Origin: Candidatus Daviesbacteria bacterium RIFCSPHIGHO2_02_FULL_43_12
GTDB taxonomy: Bacteria > Patescibacteriota > Microgenomatia > Daviesbacterales > UBA10151
DNA length: 36,513 nt
Direction: 5' to 3'
NCBI GenBank assembly: GCA_001776775.1
Contig: MFDD01000002.1
Coordinates: 120,661-157,173 of the forward strand
Every line of letters starts with the position of its first letter. Position 1 is the first letter of the stretch. The position numbers and the translations under genes are program-made. Shown piece after piece: positions 23,431-30,287 of the stretch. The notes under the pieces were generated by a model. It was not told the DNA's origin. It ran no database searches and worked only from the letters and a program-made list of their open reading frames with translations.

Positions 23431-23452
23431 GAGACCGAGCAGGATTCGAACT
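23431..23452 (-). other. tRNA 3'-end fragment (possible attachment-site remnant)
   Basis: On the minus strand this reads as the end of a tRNA: G-TTCGAAT T-loop, CCTGC as the 3' T-stem strand, then TCGGTCT-like acceptor strand. The 5' T-stem strand does not pair, so no complete tRNA exists here. Such fragments are left when integrative elements insert into tRNA genes. The evidence is short sequence pattern only. Confidence 0.4.
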
Positions 23453-23470
23453 GATGATTAGATTGTTCTA

Positions 23471-23641
23471 TCAATCTTCTTTGTTTTCCAAATCAATATC
23501 TTCAATATCCTTATCCCAATCCTTTCCATAAAAGTGTTGCATAATTCCACAACACAATTGGTAAACAAAAGTCTGTATTCCCTTCAATTCTTCGTCCGAT
23601 GCATTAGGATAATATTTTCTGATTACATCAAGCGGCAACAT
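23471..23641 (-). CDS. small unknown protein, 56 aa
   Basis: This short frame encodes an acidic, probably helical protein starting M-L-P-L-D-V-I-R-K-Y-Y-P-N-A and ending E-D-I-D-L-E-N-K-E-D, with two adjacent cysteines (30-31). AGGAGG lies upstream but about 13 nt from the ATG, longer than ideal. The composition and the strong purine-rich site suggest a real gene. I recall small proteins of this kind beside recombinase genes in CPR genomes, but no recombinase is seen here, so it may be what remains of an integration module. The function is unknown. Confidence 0.5.
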   Translation of the reverse strand: MLPLDVIRKYYPNASDEELKGIQTFVYQLCCGIMQHFYGKDWDKDIEDIDLENKED

Positions 23642-23829
23642 TTTTCATCAACACCCTCCTAAGTTGAAGTGTAGGATATTTCAGGAGGATAACGAATTAA
23701 AGGATAATGAAATAGATTTAACTGTACTATTTTTGGGATTAAAATAACTCCACCTTAAGAATAAGAACTTATTGCTTATAAATTCTGTATTCGACTTCAT
23801 CTAGGCCACAAGGATCGAAACATTACCCA

Positions 23830-23858
23830 TTGTGAATCGTCTAATTATCGTCTATAAT
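23830..23858 (+). promoter_or_regulatory. promoter of the Fic gene
   Basis: TTGTGA (23830-23835), a 17-nt spacer and a perfect TATAAT (23853-23858) form a good promoter. The ATG at 23867 lies 8 nt after the -10, so the message should be leaderless. Confidence 0.65.
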
Positions 23859-23866
23859 ACGTCTAT

Positions 23867-24901
23867 ATGTTCACCCCCAAGTATAAGATTACTGACCGTC
23901 TTTTGGATAATATCAAGAGAATTAACAACTTGGTCAATGAACTTAATAATAGACGCTTCCAGTATGTCGTTTTAGTAGAGTTAGAAAGAACAGCAAGAGC
24001 AGTTTCATCTTATGCATCAACAAGTATCGAAGGCAACCCTCTTCCTTTAACTGAAGTTAAAAAAATCCTCAAATTAAAACCTGCTCATATTAGAGATAGT
24101 GAAAAAGAAGTTCTTAATTATAATCAAGCACTGCAAGATTTAAACAAAAGACTTTCAGAAGGCAAAGTAAAACTTTCACTTCCGCTAATCTTAAAAATCC
24201 AAAAACAAGTAGTAGCAAATCTTTTACCAAAATTCGAAACAGGATACCTGAGAGAAAAGGCAATAGTTGTTAATGATCCACTAACTAGCCATGTAGTGTA
24301 CTTACCGCCAGATGCAAAAGACGTCAAATCTCTTGTGGAAAACCTTATTTCGTTTGTAAATAGCAATAGAGATAAAATTGACCCTCTTATTTTAGCTGGT
24401 ATCTTTCATAAACAAATGGTCATTATCCACCCGTTTATGGATGGGAATGGGAGAACAACAAGACTTGCTACAAAAGTACTTTTAGCCGAAATGGGGCTAA
24501 ATACTTTTAATCTTTTTAGTTTTGAGAATTATTACAATCAAAATATTACAAGGTATTTTCAGACAGTAGGAGAATTTGGTAATTATTATGAACTGGTAAA
24601 TAAAATCGATCTCACCTCGTGGCTGGAATATTTTACAGGAGGAATTATTGACGAACTTTTAAGAGTACAAAAAAACTTGCCAGAAGTTGGAATAAGTCCA
24701 AAAACCTACTTACAATCCTATCATTTAAAAATACTTGAGTTTATTAAAGAAAAAGGATTTATTGCTGACCGAGATTATGCAAAATTGGTTAACCGGGCAA
24801 AAGCTACCAGAGCACTGGATTTCAAAAAGTTGATAGATTTGGGGTTAATCAGTAGAAAAGCTAAAGGTAAAGCAACTTATTATATTTTGAAAGAGAAATA
24901 G
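23867..24901 (+). CDS. Fic family protein (AMPylase-type), 344 aa
   Basis: The Fic core is H-P-F-M-D-G-N-G-R-T-T-R (188-199), complete, with catalytic H188. S51-T-S-I-E55-G56 near the N-terminus matches the inhibitory helix (S/T-x-x-x-E-G/N) of class II Fic proteins, in which Glu blocks the ATP site. The C-terminal 90 residues resemble a winged helix (A-K-L-V-N-R-A-K-A-T-R-A, then L-I-D-L-G-L-I-S-R-K). Such proteins usually transfer AMP to a target protein and are thought to self-regulate. It stands alone with its own promoter between the defence genes and a region of gene remnants. Confidence 0.9.
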   Translation: MFTPKYKITDRLLDNIKRINNLVNELNNRRFQYVVLVELERTARAVSSYASTSIEGNPLPLTEVKKILKLKPAHIRDSEKEVLNYNQALQDLNKRLSEGKVKLSLPLILKIQKQVVANLLPKFETGYLREKAIVVNDPLTSHVVYLPPDAKDVKSLVENLISFVNSNRDKIDPLILAGIFHKQMVIIHPFMDGNGRTTRLATKVLLAEMGLNTFNLFSFENYYNQNITRYFQTVGEFGNYYELVNKIDLTSWLEYFTGGIIDELLRVQKNLPEVGISPKTYLQSYHLKILEFIKEKGFIADRDYAKLVNRAKATRALDFKKLIDLGLISRKAKGKATYYILKEK

Positions 24902-24910
24902 CTATTATAC

Positions 24911-24960
24911 TTTGTTATACATCTTTTAGTCCAAATGTATAAGCAAATTCTGAGTTTAGG
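24911..24960. repeat. imperfect direct repeat, copy A
   Basis: These 50 bases match 26394-26443 at 40 of 50 positions by eye. A second shorter match follows both copies (aaggta...acgggstcac). Copy A is the 3' end of the 69-codon remnant. Confidence 0.6.
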
Positions 24961-25124
24961 CCTTCCTGAAGGAATAATTCAGAGAATTTTCTGAGTCTGT
25001 TTAAGGTACTAACGGGCTCACCGAAGGTGCATCCCTCATTTGGAGCATCAAGAATGGATTGATACAACGGGCTAATCTCGTATTTTTGATTTGAATCTTT
25101 AGTAAGATAGTCTAGCCTCTGATT
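24915..25124 (-). pseudogene. coding remnant, 69 codons without a start codon
   Basis: Between a stop at 25127-25125 and a TAA at 24917-24915 the minus strand reads as convincing protein (I-L-D-A-P-N-E-G, F-G-E-P-V-S-T-L-N-R-L-R-K-F, then S-E-F-A-Y-T-F-G-L-K-D-V). No ATG or GTG occurs; the only start candidate is a TTG at codon 20. I read it as the C-terminal end of a gene whose front was lost, its upstream side joined to a tRNA-like sequence. A decayed relative lies at 26394-26466. Otherwise the 374-nt region 24902-25275 holds only the tRNA-like fragment and the inverted repeat. Confidence 0.4.
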
Positions 25125-25128
25125 TTAG

Positions 25129-25153
25129 AACCCGAAAGTGACTTCGAACCACT
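25129..25153 (-). other. second tRNA-like 3' end
   Basis: On the minus strand AGTGG, TTCGAAG and TCACT form a T-arm (5 pairs, one G-T), followed by a 7-nt acceptor-like TTCGGGT. The rest of a tRNA is absent upstream. With the fragment near 23.4 kb it makes two tRNA-like ends, each followed by a startless reading frame. Confidence 0.3.
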
Positions 25154-25244
25154 CATAAACTTAGATAAACTGTTAAACAGATGTTACGATTTAATTTTGA
25201 GTATGTAAAAAAACTAAAGATTAGGGTAAAGTATCCTTGAAAGA

Positions 25245-25265
25245 CTATTGTTAGTATAACAATAG
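25245..25265. promoter_or_regulatory. perfect inverted repeat, likely operator of the 25276 gene
   Basis: Arms ctattgtta (25245-25253) and taacaatag (25257-25265) are perfect complements around gta. A -10-like TATAAC (25255-25260) lies inside, and the ATG follows 10 nt after the repeat. A dimeric repressor bound here would block initiation. Confidence 0.55.
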
Positions 25266-25275
25266 GTATCAGAAT

Positions 25276-26226
25276 ATGACCGAGCTAAATGGTGAAAAGG
25301 GAGTAAAAATCAATCGATTGCCCCAAGACTATAAAGATTTTGGAAATCTATTAGGCAGACAAAATTCTATAGTAGAAACTTTAAATAGATTCGGTCCTAT
25401 TAGAGCCTATGAGGAGGCTTTCATCCACCTTTGTCAGTTGATGGATAGGAGCGACTATAATCGTTTCCATGGAAATCTGGATAACCTTGAACCGGTATCT
25501 GCGTATACTTGCCAGCAAAAAATTCGAAAGGACCCTCTTCTCCAGGCAGATGTTGCAAGAGGACATCAAGGTGTGCCATTGATTAGTCGCAGAAATATAG
25601 ATATGGGTATAAGACAAAGTTTTGATGGCTTACCTGATCATTTGTTAAATACACATTTAGTTGCAGACATAACCAGTGGTGGCCTCTCTTCTGTATTAGA
25701 AAACGAACAGCAAGTGTGTAAAGAGTGTGGAGTACAGCCTGATGACCCGGTCTATCAAATCGTAATGATAGAGCGACTCCGTGCGGCTGCACGTAACCAT
25801 ATGCTAGATCCACTAATTAAAATAATGAAAAGATATGCCGATACAAATCCTATTAAGTATGCTATAAAGGACGATGCAGGAATTATCGATGCTAAGACGA
25901 ATATTTTAATGGGTGCATTAAAGCAAACAGAGTATTATAGAGGATTGACGGAAAGTCTACAAAGTAAACTGGGCGATATATACATCACACTGACAGATGC
26001 AGGACAAGATGCTGAAGCGGCCTGTCTCTTAGCAGAGGCGCTTGCCTTTATGAGATCATCTCATGCTTCAGGAACTAATTCTAAAACTCTTAAAAGCAGG
26101 ATTATTGAAAAAATAGCACAACATGATTATGATGGTGCAAAAAAAGTAGTTCAAGAATTAATGGTTAAATATCCAAATCTCTGGTTCCCCTCAACTCAGG
26201 AGAAATTTGGAATTGTAGAAAATTGA
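25276..26226 (+). CDS. unknown protein, 316 aa
   Basis: I do not recognise this protein. It is soluble and mostly helical, with no signal peptide or membrane span. C-K-E-C (about 148-151) is a single CxxC, too little for a zinc ribbon. The C-terminal 110 residues (K-L-G-D-I-Y-I-T-L-T-D-A-G-Q-D-A-E-A-A, then D-G-A-K-K-V-V-Q-E-L-M) have the spacing of TPR-like paired helices. It is flanked by imperfect direct repeats (24911-24960, 26394-26443) and preceded by a perfect inverted repeat, so it may be a cargo gene inserted between two copies of a gene remnant. Confidence 0.6.
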   Translation: MTELNGEKGVKINRLPQDYKDFGNLLGRQNSIVETLNRFGPIRAYEEAFIHLCQLMDRSDYNRFHGNLDNLEPVSAYTCQQKIRKDPLLQADVARGHQGVPLISRRNIDMGIRQSFDGLPDHLLNTHLVADITSGGLSSVLENEQQVCKECGVQPDDPVYQIVMIERLRAAARNHMLDPLIKIMKRYADTNPIKYAIKDDAGIIDAKTNILMGALKQTEYYRGLTESLQSKLGDIYITLTDAGQDAEAACLLAEALAFMRSSHASGTNSKTLKSRIIEKIAQHDYDGAKKVVQELMVKYPNLWFPSTQEKFGIVEN

Positions 26227-26292
26227 GAAATATTTGTTCTTGTTCGAGATTGTGGATTCTCGATTCACCTTTTGCAAAAATTAGAGGTTTGG

Positions 26293-26313
26293 ATATCAAG
26301 AATAGCTTGATAT
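26293..26313. other. hairpin downstream of the 25276 gene
   Basis: Arms atatcaag and cttgatat form a perfect 8-bp stem with a 5-nt loop, 67 nt after the stop. No T-run follows, so it is at most a weak terminator. The rest of 26227-26393 shows nothing I can name. Confidence 0.4.
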
Positions 26314-26393
26314 TGATGGCTAAACACCTGATTCGATAAACCCGAACACTGCCATACCTTAATTATCCTTAAAAATCAAAAGGGGTAATAAAC

Positions 26394-26443
26394 TTTATTG
26401 TACATCCTTTAGACTAAATAAATAGGCAAATTCTGAGTATAGA
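26394..26443. repeat. imperfect direct repeat, copy B
   Basis: This copy matches 24911-24960. On the minus strand it still reads S-E-F-A-Y-L-F-S-L-K-D-V before a stop, a decayed form of the copy A peptide, but is out of frame with D-P-V-N-T just upstream. It abuts the end of the kinase-like gene. Confidence 0.55.
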
Positions 26444-26466
26444 CAGACAGAAAGGTATTTACGGGG

Positions 26467-27267
26467 TCACACTTTGGCAATTTTTGGCATGGGTACAAAT
26501 TGTCTTTCGTGTGGCGCTTTTAAGTAACATCTAGCAAAATTCGATACGCTGAATGCCTTTCTTAAAGTATTCCCAACATAACAATTCCGGCGCTCTATTC
26601 CTTCATAATATGGAAATTCTCTAACATTCTTTGTTATTTCTCCTACGTCAATCATAACCATTTGTCCATCTGGCATAAAGCCAGTGTTTTCAAGCCAGTT
26701 TGGATCGGTATCAAAAATTCCCCTGCTCCAAGCTCTCTGAGACAACTTAACATATGCTCTCTCAACACCAGCAATATTCCTGGTTCGGTTTGTTGCCCGT
26801 AATTCATCTATTACATCAGCTGCAACTCGAACTTTTTGTTGAACGATCATGGAAACAAAATGGGTTTTTCCTCTCCCATCTTCTATAGCTGTTGGGAAAT
26901 CCGTCATTGGCGCAAAGAGTCCTCCTAGTGTAGTCTGAGCTAAAAAGAAACCATCGACAATTTTAGGAGAAAAGTAAGGTGTTAGAGTCATCGCGCCATC
27001 ATCGAAAGGAAATTTAATAACAAAATTGAGATCGTCTCTAGAGTAGGCAACCATATCAGCGCCCTTACCCACTTGATCTAAGCCTTCACCTTCTAACAGA
27101 GGTAGGATTCTGTCAAGGACAGGTTTATGTGAAGAAAAACCTACGGAAAGTTCATTAAGGAGTGCCCATAATAACACCTCTACTGGGTCGAACGTATGTC
27201 TTCTTATTCCTGTAAGTCTTTCGTCTCTACCAAGCTTAAACGATAATCCAGCTGATCTCTCACTCAT
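26467..27267 (-). CDS. protein-kinase-like protein, 266 aa
   Basis: The order of motifs suggests a divergent protein-kinase-like fold. G-K-G-A-D-M-V-A-Y (67-75) could be a nucleotide loop, V-I-K (K85) the lysine strand, V-S-M-I-V-Q-Q-K-V the hinge, R-G-I-F-D-T-D-P-N (182-190) a catalytic loop with D186 and N190, and M-I-D-V-G-E (D207) a replacement for DFG. A small aminoglycoside-phosphotransferase-like or inactive kinase is the alternative. No membrane span is visible. It has its own promoter with TATAAT 8 nt before the ATG. The substrate is unknown. Confidence 0.5.
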   Translation of the reverse strand: MSERSAGLSFKLGRDERLTGIRRHTFDPVEVLLWALLNELSVGFSSHKPVLDRILPLLEGEGLDQVGKGADMVAYSRDDLNFVIKFPFDDGAMTLTPYFSPKIVDGFFLAQTTLGGLFAPMTDFPTAIEDGRGKTHFVSMIVQQKVRVAADVIDELRATNRTRNIAGVERAYVKLSQRAWSRGIFDTDPNWLENTGFMPDGQMVMIDVGEITKNVREFPYYEGIERRNCYVGNTLRKAFSVSNFARCYLKAPHERQFVPMPKIAKV

Positions 27268-27275
27268 AGCTTCGC

Positions 27276-27281
27276 ATTATA
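27276..27281 (-). promoter_or_regulatory. -10 element of the kinase-like gene
   Basis: A perfect TATAAT on the minus strand ends 8 nt before the ATG at 27267, giving a leaderless or near-leaderless message. The best -35 is weak (TTACTT, 17-nt spacing). Confidence 0.5.
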
Positions 27282-27368
27282 TCTTATTCTTCTCCTTCAA
27301 GTAATTTTGTAGCCTAGTTTTAGGGTTAAATTCTTGACTTCATAATTTTATTCTGAGACACTGAAATA

Positions 27369-28133
27369 GTGAGAGTGAGAAGGAAGATTGTAATTAGTAT
27401 AGTAATCTTGCTTTTTGTTTTAGGATCTTTAGCAGTAGCTTCTTTTATCTCGGCTCAAATAGAACCTCCCCCCTTGATTGTCGCTAACTTTACTGATTTA
27501 AATAAAATCGAAAAGATCTCTAAATATAGGAGTTGTCAGGGGCATGTAACAGTTCCTCAGGACGAAAGAGAGACAAAAAGAAACATGAAGCATTATTTTT
27601 GGGTCAAACCCGAGTACAACAAGAGCAATACCGTAGAGATTTATTCGCCTTTTGAGGGTTATGTGACGGTTTTACGCACTGAACCAGAGCAAAATCTTGA
27701 AGGCGAAATAGGGATCATACCAGATAGAAAAATTTTTTCAATAATGCCGCCTATCGGAGTCTGGATGTTTAGCGTCCAACATATAGATGTCAAAAAAGAC
27801 TTAAAATTAGGCAGTAAAGTTAGTGCAGGAGAACTTATTGGCTATGCTGCTCTTTCTGAAAAAAGAGGAAACTCTTTTGATATCGTTTATGGAAAATTCG
27901 CTCTGATGCCAAAAAGAATCGATAATTGGACTGCGCCTTTTACCGGTCTTTATACAGTTTTTAACCATATGAGCGAAGCAGTGTTTACCCGATACCAACA
28001 AAAGGGTATCAAATCAAAAGAGGAGATAATTATTAGTAAGGAAGAAAGAGATCAAAGCCCTTGTCAATATAAAGATGCCGGTCCATATTTTGCCCCCGGG
28101 GAAAATATAGACGATTGGGCAGAACTTTATTAG
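27369..28133 (+). CDS. membrane-anchored M23-like domain protein lacking zinc ligands, 254 aa
   Basis: It starts at GTG. Residues 5-30 are an N-terminal membrane anchor or signal peptide. Residues 90-185 have the strand pattern of a LytM/M23 beta-barrel: I-Y-S-P-F-E-G-Y-V-T-V, G-V-W-M-F-S-V-Q-H-I-D, then G-S-K-V-S-A-G-E-L-I-G-Y-A. The H-x3-D and H-x-H zinc motifs are missing, so it is probably non-catalytic and may bind wall or partner proteins. The extracellular tail has two more segments of unknown fold and one cysteine. Its last four bases overlap the end of the convergent radical SAM gene. Confidence 0.55.
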   Translation: MRVRRKIVISIVILLFVLGSLAVASFISAQIEPPPLIVANFTDLNKIEKISKYRSCQGHVTVPQDERETKRNMKHYFWVKPEYNKSNTVEIYSPFEGYVTVLRTEPEQNLEGEIGIIPDRKIFSIMPPIGVWMFSVQHIDVKKDLKLGSKVSAGELIGYAALSEKRGNSFDIVYGKFALMPKRIDNWTAPFTGLYTVFNHMSEAVFTRYQQKGIKSKEEIIISKEERDQSPCQYKDAGPYFAPGENIDDWAELY

Positions 28134-29455
28134 ATTCTGGGGAGCCTATATAGTTCGTCACCTGTTGGTTGAGGTCTAGTGCCACGGCGAACTTTTATTT
28201 TGCCATCCGTATCCCGAAAAGAGTCCTGATACATGACTGATCCGTTAGGCCAAATATGGTACCCAGGCATACAAGCCATGACGTCATGGTCCGCTGAGCC
28301 GTTCCACTCTCTATTTCTACCTGAGTAGCGAGAGATTCTACATTGATAAATCCCAGCCGGTAGATGATTTTTGGTAATTTCCTGACTTAAAACAGCCAGA
28401 CACTTTTTTTCAAATTCCAAACCATTGGGAGTTTCTTGATCGGCAAAAAGAAGAATTTGATTTAAATCATGGGGAACTCCTGCAGAAAACAGCTCCCTGG
28501 CTGCTGATGTTATAGAGTCCAGGTAGAGATCTAGGCTTTGTTTGGCCGTGAGTTCACCCATATTTACACTCAATCGAAACTGTCTACGCAAGGCCGGATC
28601 GGCTTGTGTTGCTTGAGCTATTTTCTGAGCAGCCCTTTTGGCTACAGCATTATTTTGTCTCCAACCGGCTGTCGTAATATGAATTGGAGAGAATGGAGAA
28701 GCCAAGGCTGTGAAGACATCACCATAGTCTGCCGGGGTCCCATCCTGATGCAATATTGTCGTATCCCGATAGTCAAACGGATCACTATCATAGTAATTGG
28801 TGATACTTCTTTTATGAGGCGTTAACAAGTCATCCTCCCGGAGGCCACTTTTACCCATTACTGCTGGGCGAACAGGCAAAAACGTGGGAGGATCTTGCTG
28901 CAGATACTCCCAGAGCACCTCACTAAGCTCTGCAAATTTATCAAAAAAATGCTCAGTCCCTTCACGAAGCGGGGCATTAGCCCAGGTGACGGATGCTTCG
29001 CGAAACTGCGCCAGAGTCACCCCGGTGTGGAGAGTGAGTCTGGCCTGCCACTCCTGATAGGCCTTTTGCCTCGGTCTTTCCGCCTCCCTTAAACTTTGAG
29101 CGATCTTGAGTACGGATACATAGGGCATAGCTTCGACTCTCGAAAATGCATCTATCGCACAAAAATCACATCCATGGCTACAGCCCTTGGTTACCTGAAT
29201 ATTTTTTATATCGTCCGGAGATTCAAAAATGCGATTACTCCTTAACTTAGCAAATAGATGAAGCTGAGGGGCTTCAACTGTAGGAAGCTGCGGCCTTAAG
29301 GCCAGCAAGGCAGCAGGATCACCCCTGTGGGTTACTTCATCAAGATAGGCCCTTAAAACTTCTCCTTGTTTTGATAACGGAAAACGCTGTCTTAAAAAGG
29401 CCTGAGCAATTTTATTTGTGACCCTTTCATCGGTTACTTGTCTGACTTCAACCAT
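28130..29455 (-). CDS. radical SAM enzyme, 441 aa
   Basis: C92-x3-C96-x2-C99 (G-C-S-H-G-C-D-F-C) is the 4Fe-4S-binding motif of radical S-adenosylmethionine enzymes. The following 300 residues are long enough for the usual barrel, and further cysteines (C-L-A, C-R-I, A-C-M-P-G) occur in the C-terminal third, where an extra cluster or substrate site could lie. I cannot name the reaction. The start is the ATG at 29455, since a TATAAT lies 6 nt before it; the longer frame to 29491 would begin upstream of that promoter. It follows three unknown genes and cobQ on the same strand and might share their leader RNA. Confidence 0.75.
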   Translation of the reverse strand: MVEVRQVTDERVTNKIAQAFLRQRFPLSKQGEVLRAYLDEVTHRGDPAALLALRPQLPTVEAPQLHLFAKLRSNRIFESPDDIKNIQVTKGCSHGCDFCAIDAFSRVEAMPYVSVLKIAQSLREAERPRQKAYQEWQARLTLHTGVTLAQFREASVTWANAPLREGTEHFFDKFAELSEVLWEYLQQDPPTFLPVRPAVMGKSGLREDDLLTPHKRSITNYYDSDPFDYRDTTILHQDGTPADYGDVFTALASPFSPIHITTAGWRQNNAVAKRAAQKIAQATQADPALRRQFRLSVNMGELTAKQSLDLYLDSITSAARELFSAGVPHDLNQILLFADQETPNGLEFEKKCLAVLSQEITKNHLPAGIYQCRISRYSGRNREWNGSADHDVMACMPGYHIWPNGSVMYQDSFRDTDGKIKVRRGTRPQPTGDELYRLPRI

Positions 29456-29461
29456 CTGTCT

Positions 29462-29491
29462 ATTATAACTGAATAGATGTCTAAAAATCAA
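29462..29491 (-). promoter_or_regulatory. promoter of the radical SAM gene
   Basis: On the minus strand TTGATT (29491-29486), an 18-nt spacer and TATAAT (29467-29462) precede the ATG by 6 nt. This would let the gene be expressed apart from the upstream cobQ group. Confidence 0.5.
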
Positions 29492-29504
29492 ACTATAGGC
29501 TGCT

Positions 29505-30287
29505 CTAATTTGCCTTAAATAGAGTAATAGCCCGATCAGCGAGTGAAGTAATCATATCCTCACCCCAGACTCTGGAGATTAAGTCGAAAGTCGGTGGTTC
29601 CTGCATAAATAACCCCTGATAAAATTGTCGGTGGATTTCTGCTATAGATCGACCAGTCGCCAAGCCTATACCACTTATCAAACTATGTATATAACTTCTG
29701 TAAAATGGGTAGTCCAGGTCATTAAAACCTGTGGGCAAAAGTTCTCCAACTTCTCTGTCTGATAAATGAAAACTGTCCCTTAGTTTAGAAAGATTTGCTG
29801 CCAGTATCTGTCGTTTCCAGATGTTTATTATCCCTTCATTAAGTGACTGATAGAGCCTTTGCCCGGGCATTATTAGCTCGTAGCCAATTCTAACTCCTAA
29901 AACACCTTGTTGCTGACTATACAGCAAAGACTGATATGACGCCCCGTGTAGCATCTCCTCAGCAAGCATTGATAGAGTTTGTCCTCTGCCGGCCAAACGA
30001 ATGACCGCCGAATCTGACTCGCCGTAGTAAACCCCACCTGAGGAGGAAGATATATCCCTGTCGTACACGGAAGGCGGAAGAAAATGGATTCGATCTGGCT
30101 CGAGGAGATTTCCTTTGACGCTCAAAGCTTTTAGTTCCGGACCGAGGATCCCGTGTATAACATCGATAAATTTTCTCTGCTGCGGGGTTTTTGGCCGTTC
30201 TCCCCTCATCGGTCTGACTCCGATGTATCTAAATCGGGACTCAGCTGGGTAACCATTGGGGTACGGATGTAGAAGAGCTTCGCTCAT
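29505..30287 (-). CDS. unknown protein with altered HExxH-like site, 260 aa
   Basis: I place the start at 30287, where ATG overlaps the preceding stop (ATGA). A-E-E-M-L-H-G near 111-117 sits where a zinc peptidase would have HExxH, but the first His is Glu (E-E-M-L-H). It is followed about 40 residues later by L-N-E-G-I-I-N-I-W, similar to L-N-N-G-V-I-D-I-W after the HEAGH of the vWA protein in this window. It may be a distant or inactive metallopeptidase-like fold; this rests on short motifs. The protein is soluble and has no signal peptide. It is translated together with the zinc-ribbon protein upstream. Confidence 0.55.
   Translation of the reverse strand: MSEALLHPYPNGYPAESRFRYIGVRPMRGERPKTPQQRKFIDVIHGILGPELKALSVKGNLLEPDRIHFLPPSVYDRDISSSSGGVYYGESDSAVIRLAGRGQTLSMLAEEMLHGASYQSLLYSQQQGVLGVRIGYELIMPGQRLYQSLNEGIINIWKRQILAANLSKLRDSFHLSDREVGELLPTGFNDLDYPFYRSYIHSLISGIGLATGRSIAEIHRQFYQGLFMQEPPTFDLISRVWGEDMITSLADRAITLFKAN

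Noticed and set aside
23431-23452. A complete tRNA gene
   Set aside because: Only the T-loop, 3' T-stem strand and acceptor strand can be read; the 5' T-stem does not pair and no anticodon arm is present.
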